A program made the position numbers and the translations under genes. Shown piece after piece: positions 26,053 through 34,215 of a stretch of DNA of 64,000 nt; position 1 is the stretch's first letter; the number at the start of each line of letters is the position of its first letter. The DNA comes from Streptomyces sp. SLBN-118 (lineage in GTDB: Bacteria; Actinomycetota; Actinomycetes; Streptomycetales; Streptomycetaceae), in assembly GCF_006715635.1 (NCBI RefSeq), contig NZ_VFNP01000002.1, positions 930,001 through 994,000 on the forward strand, given 5' to 3'. The notes under the pieces are model-generated. The model ran no database searches. It saw only the letters and a program-made list of their open reading frames with translations, and was not told the DNA's origin.

Positions 26053-27062
26053 CCGCGATACAGCTCCTCATCGGCCTGCTCACCCTGGTCGTCAACGCCT
26101 TCTTCGTCGGTGCGGAGTTCGCCATGATCTCCGTACGCCGCAGTCAGATCGAACCGGAGGCGGAAGCCGGGAACCGCAGTGCGCGCAGCGTCCTGTGGGG
26201 CCTGGAGCATGTCTCGGCCCTGCTTGCCGCAGCGCAGCTCGGCATCACCCTGTGCACTCTGGTGCTCGGCATCGTCGCCGAGCCCGCCATCGCGCATCTC
26301 CTGGAGCCTGTGTTCGACGCGCTGGGTGTGGCACACGGCCTGATCCATCCGATCTCGTTCGTGATCGCACTGTCGCTCGCGACGTATCTGCACATGCTGC
26401 TCGGCGAGATGGTGCCGAAGAACATCGCACTGGCCGAGCCCGCGCGCAGCGCGCTGCTGCTCGGCCCGCCGCTGGTCGCGCTGGCCCGGGCGCTGCGTCC
26501 GGTGATCTTCACGGTCAACGCCCTCGCCAACGGGCTGCTCAAACTGCTCCGGGTGGAGACCAGGGACGAGGTGACGGCGACCTACTCGGACGACGAGCTG
26601 GCGCGGCTGGTCCGGGACGCAGGGGAGGCCGGTCTGCTCGACGACCGCTCGGCCGAGCGGTTGCGCGACGCCCTGGAGCTGGGGCGCCGGCCCGTACGCG
26701 ATGTGGTGATGCCGGTCGAGCGGGTGGTGTACGCGCAGGTCGGAACGACGCCTGAGCAATTGGAGATGCTGGCGGCCGAGTCCGGGTTCTCCCGCTTCCC
26801 GGTGGTGGACCCGGGCGGGCCGATCCTTGGCTATCTCCATGTGAAGGACGCGCTGGACACGACTCCGCGCGATGTGCCGTTCCCCGTCACGGCGCTGCGC
26901 CCGATCGCGCGGGTACGGGCGGCGACGCCGCTGGACGACGTACTGACCGCGATGCGGCGCAGCCGTACTCATCTGGCGGCGGTGCTGGACGAGGACGGCA
27001 CGCCGGAGGGGCTTGTGACGATGGAGGACGTGCTGCGGGAACTGGTGGGCAGGCCCCGCTAG
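26049..27062 (+). CDS. CNNM/CBS membrane protein, short paralogue
   Basis: A 337-residue paralogue of the preceding protein, beginning at the ATGA overlap. It keeps the CNNM region (FFVGAEFAMISVRRSQIE, LLAAAQLGITLCTLVLG, GEMVPKNIALAEPAR) and a CBS pair (VVMPVERVVYAQV, LAAVLDEDGTPEGLVTMED), but it stops just after the CBS domains and lacks the CorC/HlyC domain. CNNM proteins are dimers, so the tandem pair may form a heterodimer in which only one subunit carries the C-terminal domain; that is inference. Its stop overlaps the tail of a convergent holin-like pseudogene. Confidence 0.92.
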   Translation: MTAIQLLIGLLTLVVNAFFVGAEFAMISVRRSQIEPEAEAGNRSARSVLWGLEHVSALLAAAQLGITLCTLVLGIVAEPAIAHLLEPVFDALGVAHGLIHPISFVIALSLATYLHMLLGEMVPKNIALAEPARSALLLGPPLVALARALRPVIFTVNALANGLLKLLRVETRDEVTATYSDDELARLVRDAGEAGLLDDRSAERLRDALELGRRPVRDVVMPVERVVYAQVGTTPEQLEMLAAESGFSRFPVVDPGGPILGYLHVKDALDTTPRDVPFPVTALRPIARVRAATPLDDVLTAMRRSRTHLAAVLDEDGTPEGLVTMEDVLRELVGRPR

Positions 27063-27339
27063 CTCGTCCCGGTGGCGGGAGCGGTGGTGGCCGCGGTGCT
27101 CGGCGCGGTGGCGACCCGTTCCGTGGTCTCGTTGAGACCCGGGCCGGGCCGTCCGGCTTCGGCCGCGCCGATCGCGGTGAGTACGGCGAGGAGCGTGGCA
27201 ACGCCCGCTGTGGCGACGGCGGCCTGCCATTCGACGTCGAAAAGGTTCGTGGCACCGGCGGTCAGGATGGCGACCAGGGACTGGGCGAAGTGCGCACGGC
27301 GCGCTCCGCGGTGGCTTTCCAGAAGTCTGCGGTGAACAT
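27059..27339 (-). pseudogene. Holin-like (phage r1t-type) gene with a one-base deletion
   Basis: Reading the minus strand from ATG 27339 gives MFTADFWKATAERAVRT, then the frame breaks. One base further along, the next phase reads FAQSLVAILTAGATNLFDV, continues through a hydrophobic AVATAGVATLLAVLTAI segment and stops at TAG 27061-27059. Together they form a typical 93-residue holin of the kind 'FW...ERAVRTFAQ' found in actinophages and in actinomycete chromosomes, missing one nucleotide around 27290. The tail overlaps the end of the CNNM gene by a few bases. Either the gene is inactive or there is a base-call error. Confidence 0.65.
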
Positions 27340-27387
27340 GCTCTGGACAACTGCGGAACGCGTCGCTCCGAAAGACCGGCGGCAGTA

Positions 27388-28392
27388 TTAGAACGCCGTC
27401 GCTGCCAGCCAGGCGTCGAGAACGGCGCGATCGCCGCTGATCGAGAAGCGTGCGTCGTCGGCGCGGTGGCGTCCGTAGACGAGCAGCAGCAGATCGCCCG
27501 CCGTTGCCTCGACGCCGGCCGAGGCTACCCGGGCGCTCTTGGTCCAGGCGTAGCCTCCGTCCCCGAAGGTGATCGTCCAGGCGGCACCGGTGTCCCCGGC
27601 CGTCAGCCTTACCGAGCCGTCCGCGAGGGCGGCGACCGGCTCGGCGATCCAGGAGTAGTACGGGAGGTTCTCCAGGAACTCCTCAATGCCGTCGGCGGCG
27701 GTGCCCGCTGAGATGCGCGGCTGAAGGCCCAGTGCGAGTTCGGCGTCGGCGAGGTGGACGACGGCTTCGAAGAGCAGCCGCCGCGGGAAGAAACGCACCC
27801 GCTGATCGGCTCCGTGGGACCACATCGGCGTGTCCGGGTCGACGGCGCGCAGCGTCCTCAGCGTGGCTTCGGCGCTACGGGCGAACCACTGCGGATAGGC
27901 CCTTGGGTCGTCGGGAAGTTCGAGTGAGACGTCCCGTGACCAGACGCGCTCGGCGGCCCGGGTCCGCACGAGATGCTCCATCCAGCGATGCGTTGCGCCC
28001 CGGTGCTTGACGAGGTCGGCGAGGGTCCAGCCGGGGCAGGTGGGAAGGAGCGTGGCCGGGTCCACGTCCCGTACGGTCTCGACGAACCGGCGCTCCAGAT
28101 ACTCGACCGAGTCGCAGTACAGCTCGTGCTCGTCGTCGTCGAGACCGAAGCGCTCGGGGATCCGCAGCAGATCGTCCCGCCAGGCTCCCCCGGGCCGGCG
28201 GGCGGCGCACTGGCGCACCAGCGCGGAGAGGGTCCGGCGGTCCCCGGGCGAGAGGCGCCCGAGCAGAAAGCCGGTGTTCTCCAGCCATTTCACAGCGGTG
28301 TCGGGGCCCAGAACGTCTTCGTCACAGGTGTCGATCGTGGTCACCAGATCGGCCAGCGCCTCGGCCAGCGCGTTCAGTAGCGCGTCACTCAC
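27388..28392 (-). CDS. Mycothiol-dependent maleylpyruvate isomerase-family protein with extra N-terminal domain
   Basis: A 334-residue protein. Residues from about 90 onward are a complete MDMPI/DinB-like domain (LPTCPGWTLADLVKHRGATHRW, RRLLFEAVVHLADAELALG) plus the usual C-terminal sterol-carrier-like part. Such proteins use mycothiol as cofactor in isomerase or transferase reactions. The first 85 residues (ALAEALADLVTTIDTCDEDV, WLENTGFLLGRLSPGDRR) are a small helical module that looks like a separate hypothetical protein joined in frame. Catalytic metal ligands of the DinB fold (His in KHRGATH, VVHLAD) are partly visible. It is divergent from the SGNH hydrolase gene. Confidence 0.82.
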   Translation of the reverse strand: MSDALLNALAEALADLVTTIDTCDEDVLGPDTAVKWLENTGFLLGRLSPGDRRTLSALVRQCAARRPGGAWRDDLLRIPERFGLDDDEHELYCDSVEYLERRFVETVRDVDPATLLPTCPGWTLADLVKHRGATHRWMEHLVRTRAAERVWSRDVSLELPDDPRAYPQWFARSAEATLRTLRAVDPDTPMWSHGADQRVRFFPRRLLFEAVVHLADAELALGLQPRISAGTAADGIEEFLENLPYYSWIAEPVAALADGSVRLTAGDTGAAWTITFGDGGYAWTKSARVASAGVEATAGDLLLLVYGRHRADDARFSISGDRAVLDAWLAATAF

Positions 28393-28426
28393 AGAGCTCC
28401 CCTCCCGGTACGGAACCGACGGACCT

Positions 28427-28442
28427 TACCGCGCGGTAGGAT
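28427..28442 (+). promoter_or_regulatory. 12-bp palindrome overlapping -10 of the SGNH hydrolase gene
   Basis: TACCGCGCGGTA (28427-28438) is a perfect palindrome whose right end forms part of TAGGAT (28437-28442), a good -10 box ten bases before ATG 28452. Transcription would begin at or next to the start codon (leaderless), and a repressor on the palindrome would block it. The divergent MDMPI gene starts 35 bases to the left. Confidence 0.5.
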
Positions 28443-28451
28443 CGCTCCGCC

Positions 28452-29231
28452 ATGGAGATGAATGCTAATTACACTAGTTTTGTCGCGGTCGGTGATTCCT
28501 TTACCGAAGGCATGTCCGACCTTCAGCCCGACGGTTCCTACCGCGGCTGGGCAGATCTGCTCGCAGGCCGGATGGCCGCGCGCACTGAGGGATTCCGGTA
28601 CGCGAATCTCGCCGTCCGCGGAAAGCTCATCGGCCAGATCGTGGACGAGCAGGTGGACGTGGCAGCCTCCATGCGGGCCGATGTGGTCACCCTGGTGGGC
28701 GGGCTCAATGACACCTTGCGCCCCCGGTGCGACATGGGCAGGGTCCGCGGCCTCCTGGAGGAGGCCGTCGGGAAACTCACGCCGTCCTGCCGTCAGCTGG
28801 TCCTGATGCGCAGCCCCGGCCGCAACGGTCCGGTGATGGAACGCTTCCGGCCGCGTATGGAGGAGCTGTTCGGCTACGTCGACGAACTGGCCGCCCGCCA
28901 CGGCGCCCTGGTGGTGGACCTGTACGGCGCCGACGTGCTCGGCGACCAGCGGATGTGGGACGTGGACCGGCTGCATCTGACGGCCGAGGGGCACAGGCGC
29001 GTCGCCGAGGCGGTCTGGCAGACCCTCGGGCACGACGCGGAGGAGGACTGGCGAGCGCTGCTCCCGTCTGCTGTGCGGCCGGGCTGGGCGGCGCGGCGGG
29101 TCGGCGACCTGCGGTTCGCACGCCAATATCTGGGGCCGTGGATCGGGCGGCGGTTGACGGGCCGCTCATCGGGCGACGGCCGTCCGGCCAAGCGGCCCGA
29201 GCTGCTGCCGTACGTGGATCCGCGTTCGTAG
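28452..29231 (+). CDS. SGNH/GDSL-type lipase/esterase
   Basis: A 259-residue SGNH hydrolase. Block I is VAVGDSFTEG (nucleophile Ser16), the oxyanion Gly lies in NLAVRGKLIG, block III is VGGLNDTLR (Asn) and block V is DRLHLTAEGH (Asp and His). There is no signal peptide, so it is probably cytosolic. It is widespread in Streptomyces, and the substrate is unknown. The start is ATG 28452 (a second ATG follows two codons later); no Shine-Dalgarno sequence precedes it, consistent with leaderless translation from the -10 at 28437. Confidence 0.9.
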   Translation: MEMNANYTSFVAVGDSFTEGMSDLQPDGSYRGWADLLAGRMAARTEGFRYANLAVRGKLIGQIVDEQVDVAASMRADVVTLVGGLNDTLRPRCDMGRVRGLLEEAVGKLTPSCRQLVLMRSPGRNGPVMERFRPRMEELFGYVDELAARHGALVVDLYGADVLGDQRMWDVDRLHLTAEGHRRVAEAVWQTLGHDAEEDWRALLPSAVRPGWAARRVGDLRFARQYLGPWIGRRLTGRSSGDGRPAKRPELLPYVDPRS

Positions 29232-29276
29232 CAAGCCACAAACCGGACCGGGGCGCTGGCCTGCGCAAACCGCCAG

Positions 29277-29282
29277 TAGAAT
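29277..29282 (+). promoter_or_regulatory. -10 box for leaderless purB transcript
   Basis: TAGAAT ends nine bases before the GTG start of purB, and no Shine-Dalgarno sequence is present. The spacing predicts a leaderless mRNA beginning at or next to the GTG. Confidence 0.45.
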
Positions 29283-29290
29283 CCGTACAC

Positions 29291-30724
29291 GTGACAGCCA
29301 AGCCCCGCATCCCCAATGTCCTGGCCGGCCGCTACGCCTCCGCGGAGCTGGCCGTCCTGTGGTCCCCCGAGCAGAAGGTGAAGCTGGAGCGTCAGCTCTG
29401 GCTCGCGGTCCTGCGCGCCCAGAAGGACCTCGGCATCGAGGTGCCCGAGGCCGCCATCGCCGACTACGACCGGGTGCTCGACCAGGTCGACCTGGCATCG
29501 ATCGCCGAGCGCGAGAAGGTGACCCGCCACGATGTGAAGGCGCGCATCGAGGAGTTCAACGCGCTGGCGGGCCATGAGCAGGTCCACAAGGGCATGACGT
29601 CTCGCGATCTGACCGAGAACGTCGAGCAGCTGCAGATCCGGCTTTCGCTTGAGCTGATGCGCGACCGCACGGTCGCGGTACTCGCCCGGCTCGGCAAGCT
29701 CTCGGGTGAGTACGCCGAGCTGGTGATGGCCGGACGCTCGCACAATGTCGCCGCGCAGGCCACGACGCTTGGCAAGCGCTTCGCGACCGCGGCCGACGAA
29801 CTGCTCGTGGCGTACGGACGCCTCGAAGATCTGCTGGGCCGCCACCCGCTGCGCGGCATCAAGGGCCCGGTCGGCACCGCGCAGGACATGCTCGACCTGC
29901 TCGGCGGCGACGCCGCCAAGCTCGCCGAGCTCGAGCAGCGCATCGCCGGGCATCTCGGCTTCGCGCACGCCTTCACCTCGGTCGGTCAGGTCTACCCCCG
30001 TTCCCTCGACTACGACGTGGTCTCCGCGCTGGTGCAGTTGGCCGCCGCGCCCTCCTCCGTCGCCAAGACGATCCGGCTGATGGCCGGGCACGAGCTCGTC
30101 ACCGAGGGCTTCAAGCCCGGCCAGGTCGGCTCCTCGGCGATGCCGCACAAGATGAATACCCGCTCCTGCGAGCGCGTCAACGGCCTGATGGTCATCCTCC
30201 GCGGCTACGCCTCGATGACCGGCGAGCTGGCGGGCGACCAGTGGAACGAGGGCGATGTCTCCTGCTCCGTGGTGCGCCGGGTCGCGCTGCCGGACGCGTT
30301 CTTCGCCTTCGACGGTCTCCTGGAGACCTTCCTGACCGTGCTCGACGAGTTCGGCGCCTTCCCCGCCGTGGTCGCCCGCGAACTGGACCGCTACCTCCCC
30401 TTCCTCGCCACCACCAAGGTGCTGATGGGTGCCGTACGGGCCGGGGTCGGCCGCGAGCTCGCTCACGAGGCCATCAAGGAGAACGCGGTCGCGTCGGCGC
30501 TGGCGATGCGGGAGCAGGGTGCCGAGCGCAATGAACTGCTCGACAAGCTGGCCGCGGACGAGCGGATTCCGCTGGATCGGGCGCAGTTGGACGCCCTGAT
30601 GGCCGACAAGCTCTCGTTCACGGGGGCCGCGGCCGACCAGGTGGCGGCCGTGGTCTCCAGGATCGAGGAGATCGTCAAGCAGCACCCGGAGGCCGCCGGC
30701 TACACCCCGGGGTCGATCCTCTGA
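29291..30724 (+). CDS. purB: Adenylosuccinate lyase
   Basis: A 477-residue member of the fumarase/aspartase superfamily, cleaving SAICAR and adenylosuccinate in purine synthesis. Seen: RYASAELAVLW at the start, HEQVHKGMTSRDLTEN (catalytic His region), RSHNVAAQATTLGKR, and the family signature GSSAMPHKMNTRSCE with the catalytic Ser loop. The start is GTG 29291 because the conserved N-terminus begins there and the -10 box is immediately upstream; the longer in-frame reading overlaps the SGNH gene. Length is that of the actinobacterial form. Confidence 0.96.
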   Translation: MTAKPRIPNVLAGRYASAELAVLWSPEQKVKLERQLWLAVLRAQKDLGIEVPEAAIADYDRVLDQVDLASIAEREKVTRHDVKARIEEFNALAGHEQVHKGMTSRDLTENVEQLQIRLSLELMRDRTVAVLARLGKLSGEYAELVMAGRSHNVAAQATTLGKRFATAADELLVAYGRLEDLLGRHPLRGIKGPVGTAQDMLDLLGGDAAKLAELEQRIAGHLGFAHAFTSVGQVYPRSLDYDVVSALVQLAAAPSSVAKTIRLMAGHELVTEGFKPGQVGSSAMPHKMNTRSCERVNGLMVILRGYASMTGELAGDQWNEGDVSCSVVRRVALPDAFFAFDGLLETFLTVLDEFGAFPAVVARELDRYLPFLATTKVLMGAVRAGVGRELAHEAIKENAVASALAMREQGAERNELLDKLAADERIPLDRAQLDALMADKLSFTGAAADQVAAVVSRIEEIVKQHPEAAGYTPGSIL

Positions 30725-30735
30725 CCCCCGAGGAG

Positions 30736-31269
30736 TTGGAGGCCGCTCGCGATCGCATCGTCCCGGATGTGGTCGCGGGCGGGCTCTCCGTGCTGTTCTG
30801 CGGTATCAACCCGGGCCTGATGACCGCGGCGACGGGCCATCACTTCGCCCGGCCGGGCAACCGCTTCTGGCCGGTGCTGCATCTGTCGGGCTTCACACCA
30901 CGGCAGTTCAAGCCCGCCGAACAGGAAGAACTGCTCGGGCACCGATTGGGTATCACCAATGTGGTGGCCAGGGCGACTGCTCGCGCCGACGAACTGAGCG
31001 ACGAGGAGTTCCGCGAGGGCGGTCGGCTGCTGACGGCCAAGGTCCAGCGGCTGCGTCCGCGATGGCTGGCGGTCGTCGGCGTCACCGCCTACCGCACGGC
31101 CTTCGGCGAGAAGAAGGCCCGGATCGGGCGGCAGGAGCGCACGATCGGTGAGACGAATATCTGGGCGCTGCCCAACCCGAGCGGGCTCAACGCACATTGG
31201 ACCGCGCAGACGATGGCCGAGGAGTTCGGCCGGTTGCGCGAGGCAGCGGAAGCTGAAAGGGACGGTTAA
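30736..31269 (+). CDS. mug: G/U mismatch-specific DNA glycosylase
   Basis: A 177-residue MUG/TDG-family uracil glycosylase removing U or T from G mismatches. Motif 1 is LFCGINPGL (catalytic Asn), followed by HFARPGNRFWPVLHLSGF, GITNVVARAT, VVGVTAYRTAFG and motif 2 as LPNPSGLNAHW. TTG 30736 is the first conventional start. However, the conserved family N-terminus (TPEEL) begins five codons earlier at 30721, where the codon is CTG overlapping the purB stop as CTGA, so CTG initiation coupled to purB is possible. Confidence 0.9.
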   Translation: MEAARDRIVPDVVAGGLSVLFCGINPGLMTAATGHHFARPGNRFWPVLHLSGFTPRQFKPAEQEELLGHRLGITNVVARATARADELSDEEFREGGRLLTAKVQRLRPRWLAVVGVTAYRTAFGEKKARIGRQERTIGETNIWALPNPSGLNAHWTAQTMAEEFGRLREAAEAERDG

Positions 31270-31301
31270 CTGCCGACCGGTTCGCCGGGGGACGGCTGTC
31301 T

Positions 31302-31730
31302 CTAGGGCGGCTCGGTCTCGGTGACCACGGCCAGCAGCTGGAACCTGGTCAGCCCAACGGCTATCCACCGGTCCTCGATCCGCCACAGATGCAGCCATTC
31401 CATCTGCTCGCTGAGCCTGCGCCACGGGTCGGGCACCTCTTCGTCCCTCTCGACGCGCAGCCGCGTACTGGCGAGGCTGAAGATGTCCGGCTCGCCCCAG
31501 CGCCGTTCGAGTACGTTCAGCAGGGCGCCGTGCTCCTGCGCACGCTGGTCGGCCGCTGCGTCCCCGTCCCCGTCCTCGTACCCGTCCGCTCCGTCGTCGC
31601 CGAACTGCCCGTTCAGCTCCGCCACGTGAAATCCGGGGCCTTGCGAGCCGACGTCCGACGGGCCGGGCTCCGCGGGGAACGCCCGGGAACGCAGCAAGTC
31701 GATCGTGTCGAGGTGCTGTGCCGTGGTCAT
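31302..31730 (-). CDS. Conserved hypothetical protein, acidic centre
   Basis: A 142-residue protein I do not recognise by function. The N-terminus (MTTAQHLDTIDLLRSRAFP) is helical. The middle is a low-complexity acidic stretch (GDDGADGYEDGDGDAAAD, about residues 44-61). The C-terminal half is ordered, with WGEPDIFSLASTRLR and WLHLWRIEDRWIAVGLTRF. The latter reads like a small substrate-sensing or immunity-type beta domain. There is no signal or membrane segment. Start ATG 31730 follows a G-rich site. It is convergent with mug. Confidence 0.65.
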   Translation of the reverse strand: MTTAQHLDTIDLLRSRAFPAEPGPSDVGSQGPGFHVAELNGQFGDDGADGYEDGDGDAAADQRAQEHGALLNVLERRWGEPDIFSLASTRLRVERDEEVPDPWRRLSEQMEWLHLWRIEDRWIAVGLTRFQLLAVVTETEPP

Positions 31731-31771
31731 GCCCCCCAGTAAACCGGCCCGCACTGACATTTGGCTGTCCG

Positions 31772-31930
31772 TCAGGCGTCGCGGCGGCTCAGCGCCCACC
31801 AGCCCGCCGCCACCGCGAGGGCCGTCCAGGCCGCCAGGACCGCCATACCGCTCCAGGGTCCCAGTGTCCCCGAGGGATCCTGCAGCAAGATCTGCCGGCC
31901 CGACCGACCGGACAGGATCTCGCCCCAGGA
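31772..31930 (-). pseudogene. C-terminal remnant of an ABC-2 type permease
   Basis: The last ~48 codons of this minus-strand frame read like the end of an ABC transporter permease: a SGRSGRQILLQDPSGTLGPW loop, a single transmembrane helix (GMAVLAAWTALAVAAGWWAL) and the RRDA terminus common to drug-export permeases. Upstream of about 31930 the resemblance stops, and the ROK regulator's promoter region begins. No ATPase or remaining permease is present, so this is a deletion remnant. It is short, so the family call is tentative. Confidence 0.5.
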
Positions 31931-31998
31931 TTGCTCGCCGCTGTCGCAGCCAGCGAGTACGATCCGGCACACACGCGCTCGAACTGGGAGGACACACG

Positions 31999-33156
31999 GT
32001 GGGGCGGCTGACCGGCGGAGACCCGTCGCTGCTGCGGCGGATCAATTCCGCGGTGGTACTCCATGCACTGCGGGGTGCTGACTCCCCCACGCTCACGGAT
32101 CTGACCCGGATCACCGGCCTGTCCCGGCCGACCGTGGAGGGTGTGATCGAGGGGCTCATCGAGGGCGGGCTCGTCGTCGAGAGCGTCCCCGAGGAGGGCG
32201 GTGCCCGACGCCAGGGGCGCCCCGCCCGGCGGTTCAGGTTCCGGGCCGAGGCCGGTCATCTGCTGGGCGTCGAGATCGGGGCCCACCGGATCACCGCCCT
32301 GCTGTCCGGTCTGGACGGGCGGATCATCGGCGCCGGATCAAGGGAGGTCTCGGAGACTGCCTCTGCGGACGAGCGTCTTGAGCGGGTGCGGCAGGTCGTC
32401 GCCGATGTCCTGCGCAGGACCGGCGTCGCACGCAGCAGCCTGCGGGCCGTCGGGGTGGGCTCCCCCGGCATCGTGGAGGCCGACGGAACCGTACGGCTCG
32501 GGACCGCGCTGCCCGGCTGGACCGGGCTGGCGCTCGGAGAGCGGCTGCGCAGGTCGTTCCGCTGCCCTGTGCTGGTCGAGAACGACGCCAACGCCGCCGC
32601 TGTGGCCGAGCATTGGAAGGGCGCGGCGACCGAGTCCGACGACATCGTGTTCGTACTGGCCGGGCTCAGCCCGGGTGCGGGCTCGCTGATCGGCGGACGG
32701 CTGCACCGCGGTTTCGGGGGCGCGGCGGGCGAGATCGGGGCGCTGCATCTGCTCGGCCGCGAGGTGACCCCCGAGAAGCTGCTGTCGACGACCGACGAGC
32801 CGCTGCACCCGCTGGACGAGCAGGCGGTCGCCGAGGTTTTCGCCCATGCCAAGCAGGGTGACCCGAGGGCGCAGGAGGCCGTCGAGCGGTTCATCCAGCG
32901 GCTGGTTCACGATGTGGCAGCTCTGGTGCTGGCACTGGATCCGGAGCTGGTGGTCATCGGTGGCTGGGCAGCGGGGATCGACGGCGTGCTCGATCCGCTG
33001 CGCGACGAGCTGTCCCGGTACTGTCTGCGCCCGCCGCGGGTGACCCTGTCACTGCTCGGCGAGGCGGCCGTGGCGACCGGTGCGCTGCGCCTCGCGCTCG
33101 ACCATGTCGAGGAGCAGTTGTTCGCCGTCGAGGGAACGGTGACGGCCCGCCGCTGA
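31999..33156 (+). CDS. ROK-family transcriptional regulator
   Basis: A 385-residue NagC/XylR-type regulator: an N-terminal MarR-like winged helix (residues about 10-65, LTDLTRITGLSRPTVEGVIE), then a sugar-kinase-like ROK domain. The latter has GVGSPGIVEADGTVR, VENDANAAAVAEHW and the GAAGEIGALHLLG segment, where the usual zinc-site His/Cys cluster is not apparent. It probably senses a sugar or sugar phosphate; no transport or catabolic genes remain beside it. The start GTG 31999 has GGGAG eight bases upstream. Confidence 0.9.
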   Translation: MGRLTGGDPSLLRRINSAVVLHALRGADSPTLTDLTRITGLSRPTVEGVIEGLIEGGLVVESVPEEGGARRQGRPARRFRFRAEAGHLLGVEIGAHRITALLSGLDGRIIGAGSREVSETASADERLERVRQVVADVLRRTGVARSSLRAVGVGSPGIVEADGTVRLGTALPGWTGLALGERLRRSFRCPVLVENDANAAAVAEHWKGAATESDDIVFVLAGLSPGAGSLIGGRLHRGFGGAAGEIGALHLLGREVTPEKLLSTTDEPLHPLDEQAVAEVFAHAKQGDPRAQEAVERFIQRLVHDVAALVLALDPELVVIGGWAAGIDGVLDPLRDELSRYCLRPPRVTLSLLGEAAVATGALRLALDHVEEQLFAVEGTVTARR

Positions 33157-33202
33157 GCGTGAGCTCGGTCCGACGAGCCGTTGGTGGAGCAGAGTTCGGG
33201 GC

Positions 33203-33967
33203 TCAGGAGGCGCGGCGCTCCTGGTCGTGGGGGCTGAAGTCCAGATCGCCGGAGTCCCCGAAGGTCAGCCGGCAGGTGTCGGCGCGGTAGGTGGCCACCG
33301 AGACGGCGGCGGTCCTGCCCTCGGAGAAGTAGCGCGTGGTGACGACCAGGACGGGCGCGCCCGGCAGCCGGTCGAGTTCCTTGGCGTCGTCGGCGCGGGC
33401 AGAGCCCAGCTCCACCGCGCGGTCCTGTCCCTCGAACTCGAGGCGATGGAGCTCTCGCAGCACGGCGCGGGCCCGCGCGGCACCGGACGGAGCGTCGATC
33501 GCGGAGAGTTCGGGCACGGAGGAGTCCGGTATGTACAGGAGCTCGGCGGCGACCGACTGACCGTGGGAGACGCGCAGCCGGCGGACGGAGTGCGTCGGTT
33601 CGTCGGCCTCGGTCTCCAGCAGTCGCGCGACCGCGGCGGGCGGGAGGACCGTTTGGCAGTCGACGGACTGCCAGGAGTCCTGCCCGGTGCCCGGCCAGGC
33701 CTGCTCGGTGGTGGAGACGTCGACGCCCACACGTGGCGGCGCGACGGTGGTGCCGACGCCGCGACGGCGCTGCAACCTGCCTTCCAGCTCCAGCTGTTCG
33801 AGCGCCTGACGGAGTGTGGCGCGGGCGACTCCGAAGCGAGCGGCGAGATCTCGCTCGTTGGGAAGGATCTCCCCCACCGAGAAATCGGAGTCGAGTGCTT
33901 CGCCGATCACGGTCTTGAGGTGCCAGTACTTAGGTTCCGGCACCGAATCCAGCTGCGTGGTCCCCAC
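33203..33967 (-). CDS. GntR-family regulator with UTRA domain
   Basis: A 254-residue HutC-type GntR regulator. The winged helix covers about residues 15-75 (LPNERDLAARFGVARATLRQALEQL and LQRRRGVGTTV). The UTRA ligand domain follows (RRLRVSHGQSVAAELLYIPDS, VLVVTTRYFSEGRTAAVSVATYRAD). The wording is close to DasR-like regulators that respond to amino-sugar phosphates, but that is only similarity. The start is GTG 33967 with GGAGGATC six bases upstream, not the TTG five codons earlier. It is convergent with the ROK regulator; there is no target operon nearby. Confidence 0.9.
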   Translation of the reverse strand: MGTTQLDSVPEPKYWHLKTVIGEALDSDFSVGEILPNERDLAARFGVARATLRQALEQLELEGRLQRRRGVGTTVAPPRVGVDVSTTEQAWPGTGQDSWQSVDCQTVLPPAAVARLLETEADEPTHSVRRLRVSHGQSVAAELLYIPDSSVPELSAIDAPSGAARARAVLRELHRLEFEGQDRAVELGSARADDAKELDRLPGAPVLVVTTRYFSEGRTAAVSVATYRADTCRLTFGDSGDLDFSPHDQERRAS

Positions 33968-34165
33968 CCTGATCCTCCGCAATCGCCGTTCCAGCGGCGG
34001 CTATTCCGCGCCCTTGTTTATTAAAGGTTCCTGCACTATCTCTGCGACCATAGGACGGTACATGTACTTGGTCAAGACCAATCCTGCGGACGTTACGCAA
34101 CGGAACCGGACGGATTCGCAGAGCGTTCACGGGACGTTCGTACCGCGTGACACACGCGCAGCAAA

Positions 34166-34197
34166 AGACCCCGTGGCCGGTTCTGGCCACGGGGTCT
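34166..34197 (-). terminator. Rho-independent terminator of the ECF sigma gene
   Basis: AGACCCCGTGGCC (34166-34178) pairs perfectly with GGCCACGGGGTCT (34185-34197) around a 6-base loop. On the minus strand the stem is followed by a short T-run. It lies 18 bases beyond the stop of the sigma factor gene. Confidence 0.85.
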
Positions 34198-34215
34198 GAC
34201 GTGGGAAAGGACGCT

